DNA of 30,000 nucleotides from Theodoxus fluviatilis (Eukaryota > Mollusca > Gastropoda > Cycloneritida > Neritidae). The notes beneath the pieces are model-generated. The model did no database searches. It saw nothing but the letters and a program-made list of their open reading frames with translations, and was not told the DNA's origin. The stretch covers positions 1 to 30,000 of the forward strand of contig JAWQFJ010028916.1 in the NCBI GenBank assembly GCA_034096865.1, read 5' to 3'. Both the position numbers and the translations under genes were made by a program. Shown piece by piece: positions 24,730-30,000 of this stretch; position 1 is the first letter of the stretch, and each line of letters starts with the position of its first letter.

Positions 24730-24776
24730 CACGCCCACACACACGCACACACACACGCACACACACATATACACAC
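24320..24776. repeat. GTCT/GT/GA microsatellites and CA/CACG repeats
   Basis: A short (GTCT)n, then (GT)n with TTGTGT interruptions to about 24,533, then (GA)n to 24,592. After about 65 bp of ordinary sequence a CA/CACG-type tract runs 24,660-24,776, including six ACGC units. Confidence 0.95.
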
Positions 24777-25539
24777 AGACCATCTTCACCATCATCCAAA
24801 TTTTCACATGTTTAGGAGAAAATACATGCAAAAACGTAGCTTAGTGCGCTTGTTTTAATGTCCGTAGCATTTAAGCATATCGTCGTTGTGCCTCAGAAAT
24901 GCTCAAAAAGGCTAGCAACAACGGAAAAGCCGTGGCACTTGACATGTATGTCAATGCACTTTTGCAGGGGAGGTAATGTGACTGCTCTGCGAGAGAGCGT
25001 GAACATGTATCACTCTGTAGAGAAACACTCGTGAAGGGCTGTGTGAACGCTCCAGTATTTTGAGGGCACGCGGACATACTTTGATCGTTGCCATGGAAAT
25101 TAGCAGTCAAGTCATCCCATGCAGGGCTTCTCACCGTCTCGCATTTTGCCATCAACGTGAGACTCAATAACAGATCCAGATATTAAAATAGATGCGATTT
25201 TTTCATTCAGTCAGCATATTAACTTGAGTTACTGATTTGCCAGCATCTGGGTCCGTCAGACGTCCAAAACATTTATATGGTAATTTCCCCGTTGACTGTC
25301 CTTATTTCGCTAGTGCACGACATAGGAATTTAGTGATAACTCTTGCAAGCAATTATACTTGTTTCCATTTCCCTTCTTCTTGAATTACTTCAAATCAAGA
25401 GGTTGTGAGTTCTCCTTCTGACCTGAGTCAGAGTTTTTCCATTGTATAAAAACCTTCTGTTCACACGTTTCTTACAAATTGTCGGTTTTGTGCATGTCGC
25501 ATTAACTTAACTACTTATCTAAAAACTTTAGAAGTTACG
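24777..25539. other. Non-coding spacer, no gene seen
   Basis: No recognisable domain. Near 24,965 it contains an inverted copy of the short TTACCTCCCCTGCAAA-type motif also seen around 5880-5900. Confidence 0.5.
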
Positions 25540-27281
25540 AGCTGTTCCCAAGAGGACGAGGTAATCGCCTCCAGGGGAAATAACCCTGATAAGTAGAAAG
25601 GGTTTACAACTAAACCAACCTCCACCCCTTGGGGGGACACCACAACAACAAGAAACAACCCAGACTCAAATAACACAGGCCAATGAATCAGTTTGGAAAA
25701 ACAAATGCAAGTTTATTCAAGGCTAACAAACTTCCCCCTAGCGGCTGAGGCCGCAGAGGAAGGCAAGCTGAATAAAAGTGTAGTAAAACAAAGAAATGAA
25801 ACAAAGCAAAAGTGAAACAGGACAGCAGACAGAACGACACTCTTCTGCTTCCTGAAAAGATCCAGAAAAGAAGCAACAACAACAGCAGCAACAGCAGGGA
25901 AATGGAAGAACAAAACACGCAATGATCCAAAACCTTATATCAGATGAACGCCTAAGTCACCGGTGACTAGGGTTAACAATAAGGTATAAAAAGACAATCT
26001 CCAAACTTCACTCTCTCTTCCACTATTCCCCGAGAAACTGAATAAATTCAGTTATTCACCATCACTACAGCTCCACACACAAAGTTCACCACGAGCTTTG
26101 ATAAACATTACAAACATCAAAACTTCACCCTCAAAACAGAAGCCAAAATAGCACAGCACACGGGGAATATCAACAAACACTCCACTCCCCATGCACAGCG
26201 TCACGCACAGAAGCCCGCTGCACGCTAGCAAAACCCCCTCCACATTCCTTGGCTACCCCCGCTCCCCCAAAATGGCGGCGTTTCCGGCTGAACGCCCCGC
26301 AGCCAGACATAAACAAAGCGGACCTCGCTCCGCTCCACTCACGTTCGTGCAGTCGCTCTTCACACTGCAACTCACGTACACACGAACAGACACCTCACGC
26401 CAAACAGCAGCAAAAATGTGGAGATTACACAAGAAAGAACCTGGCTTACCATCGCATCGCTGACAGTACGCCTTCCCCTTCCCGGCGCACGTGACTAGAG
26501 CAACACAGCGATAAACATGTCCCAATCTCACCTAAAGAATCCCCGGGATAAACCAACCCCACTTCTTCCCTTTTCAGTCCAATCTGAAAAGAAGGCATTG
26601 TCCCCAAAACACACCCGAACCAGTCACTGTACCCAAACACAGTTTCTCAGAAGTCTTAATGAACATTCTATCAACGACGCACGCCCGGCGCCAACCCGGT
26701 GTCCAGACAAACTTGACCCCTTCCCGTGAAATAAGTCCTTTCCCCTTTTGTCTGTCATGAGATTCACCCTGACTTGCAAGCGTCACGCTTAATTCCCCAA
26801 GTCAGCAATTAGTTTAGAAGACGATTCTAAACTTCGGCAGAACACCATAGTTACCAGAGTTAGAGTGATAAATACCATTCTACAGAAGAATCAATTGATG
26901 AATCACTCTCCCCCCTCGTCGCATAGTCCACCCTGCGACAATGCAGCTGCGCTAAGACATCGCCTCACTGCGAATGCACACGCTAGCATCTCTCCCCTCT
27001 CCCCTCTGCCTCTGGTACAATCTTTCCCCTAATTGTCCAGGCCGCACCGTGCGGACTTTCTCCCCCACTTTACCCAAAGTGGATTTCGTTAGACTTTTAC
27101 TACCAGTTCTGACCTGTCTTAACGAAATTGTAGTTAACCGATTACGAATCGAGAAAACGATACTTGCACAGCCGTTAGAACCGAACGGCTCGATGAAACG
27201 CCCCGGCGTCTCCGACGTCGCTCCCAGCCTCGCGCCAGGTCACCCCTGACCAGCGCAGCATTCCCTCGGAGGCGTCAAAGG

Positions 27282-27312
27282 CTCTCGAGTTCCACCCGTG
27301 TGGACTCGAGAG
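27282..27312. repeat. Near-perfect hairpin
   Basis: CTCTCGAGTTCCAC and GTGGACTCGAGAG form a stem with one bulged base around a CCGT loop. Its function is unknown. Confidence 0.85.
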
Positions 27313-27466
27313 GACGGTACTGCAAGGCTCCACCAAGAAGACGCAGCACTCGTGGAATCACGTAGACCCGGTGATACCAATGGAAAGGTGAACCAGTAGA
27401 AACGTAGAGGATTAGGCGGGGAGCCCACTGCTCCCGCGAGTAGTCGACACGCCCGTAGTAGATACC

Positions 27467-27582
27467 GTGAGACGACGACGGCACGACGACGGCGATAAGG
27501 ATGAACGACGACGACGACGACGACGAAGTTCGAAGACCACGAAGACAAGGGAGACGACGACGACGACGACGAGGAGGAGCCT
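27467..27582. repeat. (ACG)n trinucleotide repeats
   Basis: Two GACGAC blocks, 27,507-27,530 and about 27,550-27,572, lie within a wider GACGAC-rich stretch separated by GAAGACCACGAAG-type sequence. In various frames they would encode runs of Arg, Asp or Val/Ser, but no gene is supported. Confidence 0.9.
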
Positions 27583-28538
27583 AAAACACACAAGGTTCCG
27601 CCCCAATAATCCAACTACCCTGTTTCCCTCGCGAAGCCCATTCATACGAAAATTTAAGGTTCAAGTGGCGCATCCCAACCCGATGCCCAAATAGAAAAAT
27701 GCCCCACTCGCTCCCCGCGAGTCAGCTTAAATCCAAAGCTTCATTACTCAACCAAATTAACCCATAGATTTACCTCATCCATGGAAAATACAAATCCCAT
27801 ACCCAACAATAGACTTATTTTCCACCCAGATTTAACAATCAATTTCCCCACGTGGTAAAAGCAATATGGCGGAGACGATATTCACCTCAGTGCCAGGCTG
27901 TGGTGAAATCCTCAGAAATTCCGTCTCAGCCAGCGGAAAACTCCACTTCCATTCTCGTGCGAATCAACTACTGCCAGAGTTGATACGGAGAAGAATTCCA
28001 CCAGAGCGACCAACTTCGCTCGCGAGCCGCACCATGCAGCTCCCGCATCAGCGACCCAGAGGATGCGTACCCGCTCCTTCCATCCAGAACGACGGAAAAT
28101 GAACTGAGCTCTAAGACGCGATCAAGTCTCGGCGTCCCTCTCTCACGTGATTGACCGCCAATCGCTAATGAGAGATTTCCCGCCTCCGCTATCTTCTCCA
28201 ATCACTCCTCGCCAAGGTCCAGCGAGATACGAAACCCCCCTGCTAATGATCGGGTAGACCCCGTAGATCTCGCTCACTATAACCCCTTCCGAAGACCCCC
28301 TTTCCCCTCGGGTTCACTCCGGAGCGAAACTGTGACATTCCACTACGCGGTAGCCACGCCCACAGCGGCAAGCGTGCGACCGCGGATAATGGAGAAGATT
28401 TTTACCCTGTTTATTTACAATGAAAGTGACTAACCCACATCACCCTTATTGTCGTCGCTTTATCACGCGACAGTGCAAGAGCTACTTTTCAAGGTTTGAA
28501 ATGATATAAAAAAGAACCAGAAAAAAAGAGGGACGGTA

Positions 28539-28546
28539 TGCTTGAG
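28539..28546. repeat. Target-site duplication, left copy
   Basis: TGCTTGAG immediately before the GGGG terminus. An identical copy follows the other terminus at 29,141-29,148. Confidence 0.85.
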
Positions 28547-29140
28547 GGGGTCGGCTCTCTATTGCGAAGGGCCGCTTTTGCGGAGGGCCGCTATTGCGGG
28601 ATTGATTCTTTTGTCCTAAAACGCATAAAAAACCATTATATTTTTGTTACTTTTTTTTTGGAACTTTTTTTTCTATTGCGGTGGGCCGCTATTGCGGGAT
28701 TTTTTCAACAAAAGTTCCTCAAGCAATTTTGATTCTTTTGTCCTAAAACGCATAAAAAACCATAAAATGTATGTTACTTTTTTTTCAACTTAGAAAAATT
28801 TTCGTTTTTTTTTTCTTAAAAAAATCCCGCAATAGCGGCCCCTTGCAATAGAAAAAAACCCGAAAATTTTTCTAAGTTGAAAAAAGTAACATACATTTTA
28901 TGGTTCTTTATGTGTTTTAGGACAAAAGAATCAAAATTGCCTGAGGAACTTTTGTAGAAAAAATCCCGCAATAGCGGCCCCCCGCAATAGAAAAAAAGTT
29001 TTAAAAAGTAACAAAAATATTATGGTTTTTTATGCGTTTTAGGACAAAAGAATCAAAATTGCCTGAGGAACTTTTGTTGAAAAAATCCCGCAATAGCGGC
29101 CCTCCGCAATAGCGGCCCTCCGCAATAGCGGCCCCTCCCC
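28547..29140. mobile_element. 594-bp foldback/MITE-like DNA transposon with an 8-bp target-site duplication
   Basis: The element is bounded by direct TGCTTGAG copies at 28,539-28,546 and 29,141-29,148. Its ends begin GGGG and are built from tandem GGGCCGCTATTGCGG units. Almost the entire element is an inverted repeat, each arm about 270 bp around a loop near 28,805-28,861, and each arm itself contains two copies of a ~150-bp block (GGGATTTTTTCAACAAAAG...CCTAAAACGCATAAAAAACC). About eight copies of the CCGCTATTGCGG motif are present. There is no transposase, so it is non-autonomous. An 8-bp duplication is typical of hAT-like and a few other DNA transposon superfamilies. The superfamily is not assigned. 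Confidence 0.88.
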
Positions 29141-29148
29141 TGCTTGAG
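29141..29148. repeat. Target-site duplication, right copy
   Basis: TGCTTGAG immediately after the CCCC terminus of the foldback element, identical to 28,539-28,546. Confidence 0.85.
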
Positions 29149-30000
29149 AACGTGTCAGTAGGAGTAAAATTCGTAGCAAGTGCAACAAGATATTGGTCAA
29201 AGGGAATGCAAAGCATTGTTTTTCTTGAAAGCTGGCTGTAGAGGGAAAATAGATGAGTAACAAGAAAAGTGTCTGTTGCATCGACGGATCAATAGGCCTG
29301 ACTGTGAATTGCTGATTTGCGCAATGCGCAGTCGCGAACTTGTACTAGACTAGAGACAAGCATAGTATCATATCCCATGATGGCAGTATGCTACTTTGCT
29401 CCTTGGTAGACAGGCACCCAAAGTGTCATGGATAAGCGAACTGTTTTTCCCAAGATACAGAGCAACGTTCTATGAGGCGTTTGATTTGCTGTAATGATTC
29501 CATGCCCAAAATAGGTTTTCCTTCATTCTTTGGTGGCTGCAGCTTCAGCAGCGGGAATATGTGAGGTTTCCTCTACAGGCACCCGTATTGAATGAATGAA
29601 TGAATGAATAAATGAACAAAATATTACGGCTTATCATTTATTGCAGGCTATGCAAAGCCATTAACCACGAAACTCACTCGAGCTGGATAGAACAAGTCAA
29701 GTTTCAATTTCTTTAGTCAATCGCCTTGTTACGAATCGGTCACCCTTACTGAACACGACATGCAAACAGTAAGAGGTGGGGGACAGGCTGAGAGGAGGAG
29801 GGATTTTGCAGGGATTACAGCTCTTTGCGAAACCTCCCTGCAACCGTCCAATTTTTGAAAGTAATTTTTCACCTTGCTGTGCTGCCAACAGACCGTCATT
29901 TAGTCCAAACACTCCATGAAGCGAGAGCGAAAGCCTCACTGAAGAAAACTGAAACTCCCATGTACTCACCAAAGAAGGGCTCCACTCAAGGAATGACGCC
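29149..30000. other. Right-edge spacer with a short (AATG)n, possible donor site, no confirmed gene
   Basis: A short (GAAT)n run lies at about 29,589-29,612. On the minus strand a donor-like TTTG|GTGAGTAC occurs near 29,970, so the last ~30 bases could be the 3' end of an exon of a gene lying beyond the window. Two minus-strand frames are open over that stub. Nothing else supports a gene. Confidence 0.3.

Larger units (their letters stand above)
25540..28360 (-). other. C-skewed, CpG-rich 2.8-kb domain of unknown identity
   Basis: The + strand is markedly richer in C than G (and A over T), unlike the rest of the window, and the right half is CpG-rich. On the minus strand an AATAAA lies at about 25,711-25,716, consistent with a minus-strand transcript ending near 25,600. 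Two ATGGCGG motifs (26,269-26,279 and 27,863-27,872) resemble YY1-type sites, and CCAAT-type sequences lie near 28,160. Several hairpins occur (27,282-27,312; 27,171-27,192). Minus-strand open frames of 60-124 codons show no domain I recognise. It may be a CpG-rich promoter and first exons, a non-coding transcript, or a retroelement without pol. Confidence 0.4.

Noticed and set aside
26170..26786. Minus-strand Cys-containing ORFs in the C-skewed block
   Set aside because: Short, overlapping in several frames, with no domain and not joined by convincing splice sites. The openness follows from the base skew.
29697..29972. 91-aa minus-strand ORF near the right edge
   Set aside because: No recognisable domain. 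A donor-like GTGAGT overlaps its start, so if an exon exists here it probably ends before this ORF.

Overview
The window is eukaryotic and looks like a marine mollusc genome, most likely a gastropod. It has spliced Toll-like receptor genes, very dense long (CT)n, (GT)n and (AT)n microsatellites, decayed Gypsy and LINE retroelements and a tRNA-derived SINE-like repeat. No prokaryotic gene organisation is present. The species assignment is an inference.

The dominant architecture is a large inverted duplication. The left arm (1 to about 5,430) carries the 3' three quarters of a Toll-like receptor gene on the + strand (copy A, cut by the window edge). The right arm (about 17,211 to at least 22,129) carries a complete paralogue on the - strand (copy B, predicted 921 aa, signal peptide, LRR ectodomain, one transmembrane segment, TIR domain). 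The genes point at each other (tail to tail). Both have one phase-2 intron at the same codon, separating the ectodomain/TM exon from the TIR exon. Both arms end internally at a CT/GA tract. Copy A has a one-base frameshift in its ectodomain relative to copy B, so it is a recent pseudogene, an allele-specific lesion or a sequencing error.

The most striking observation is the distribution of similarity between the copies. By eye the exons and the first ~150 bp of 3' UTR are about 90-97% identical, synonymous sites included. The intron between the exons and the flanks beyond the UTR are only about 60-70% alignable. Similarity has the shape of the mature mRNA, and inside the exons it is broken by short divergent patches in the LRR region.

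The ~12 kb spacer (5,431-17,210) is a repeat graveyard: CCAT/CCAG microsatellites, a 39-bp minisatellite, an LTR-like segment, a tandem 'hairpin + microsatellite' repeat (9,216-10,125), a tandem tRNA-derived SINE-like dimer with three B-box motifs per unit (10,127-10,818), a dead Ty3/Gypsy polyprotein on the - strand (11,185-14,135) and a LINE reverse transcriptase fragment (16,161-16,512). Right of copy B (22,662-30,000) lie a putative 5' leader intron, AT/GT/GA/CA microsatellites, a ~2.8 kb C-skewed CpG-rich domain of unknown identity (25,540-28,360) and an intact-looking 594-bp foldback DNA transposon with an 8-bp target-site duplication (28,547-29,140). Apart from the two receptors I see no convincing host protein-coding gene.
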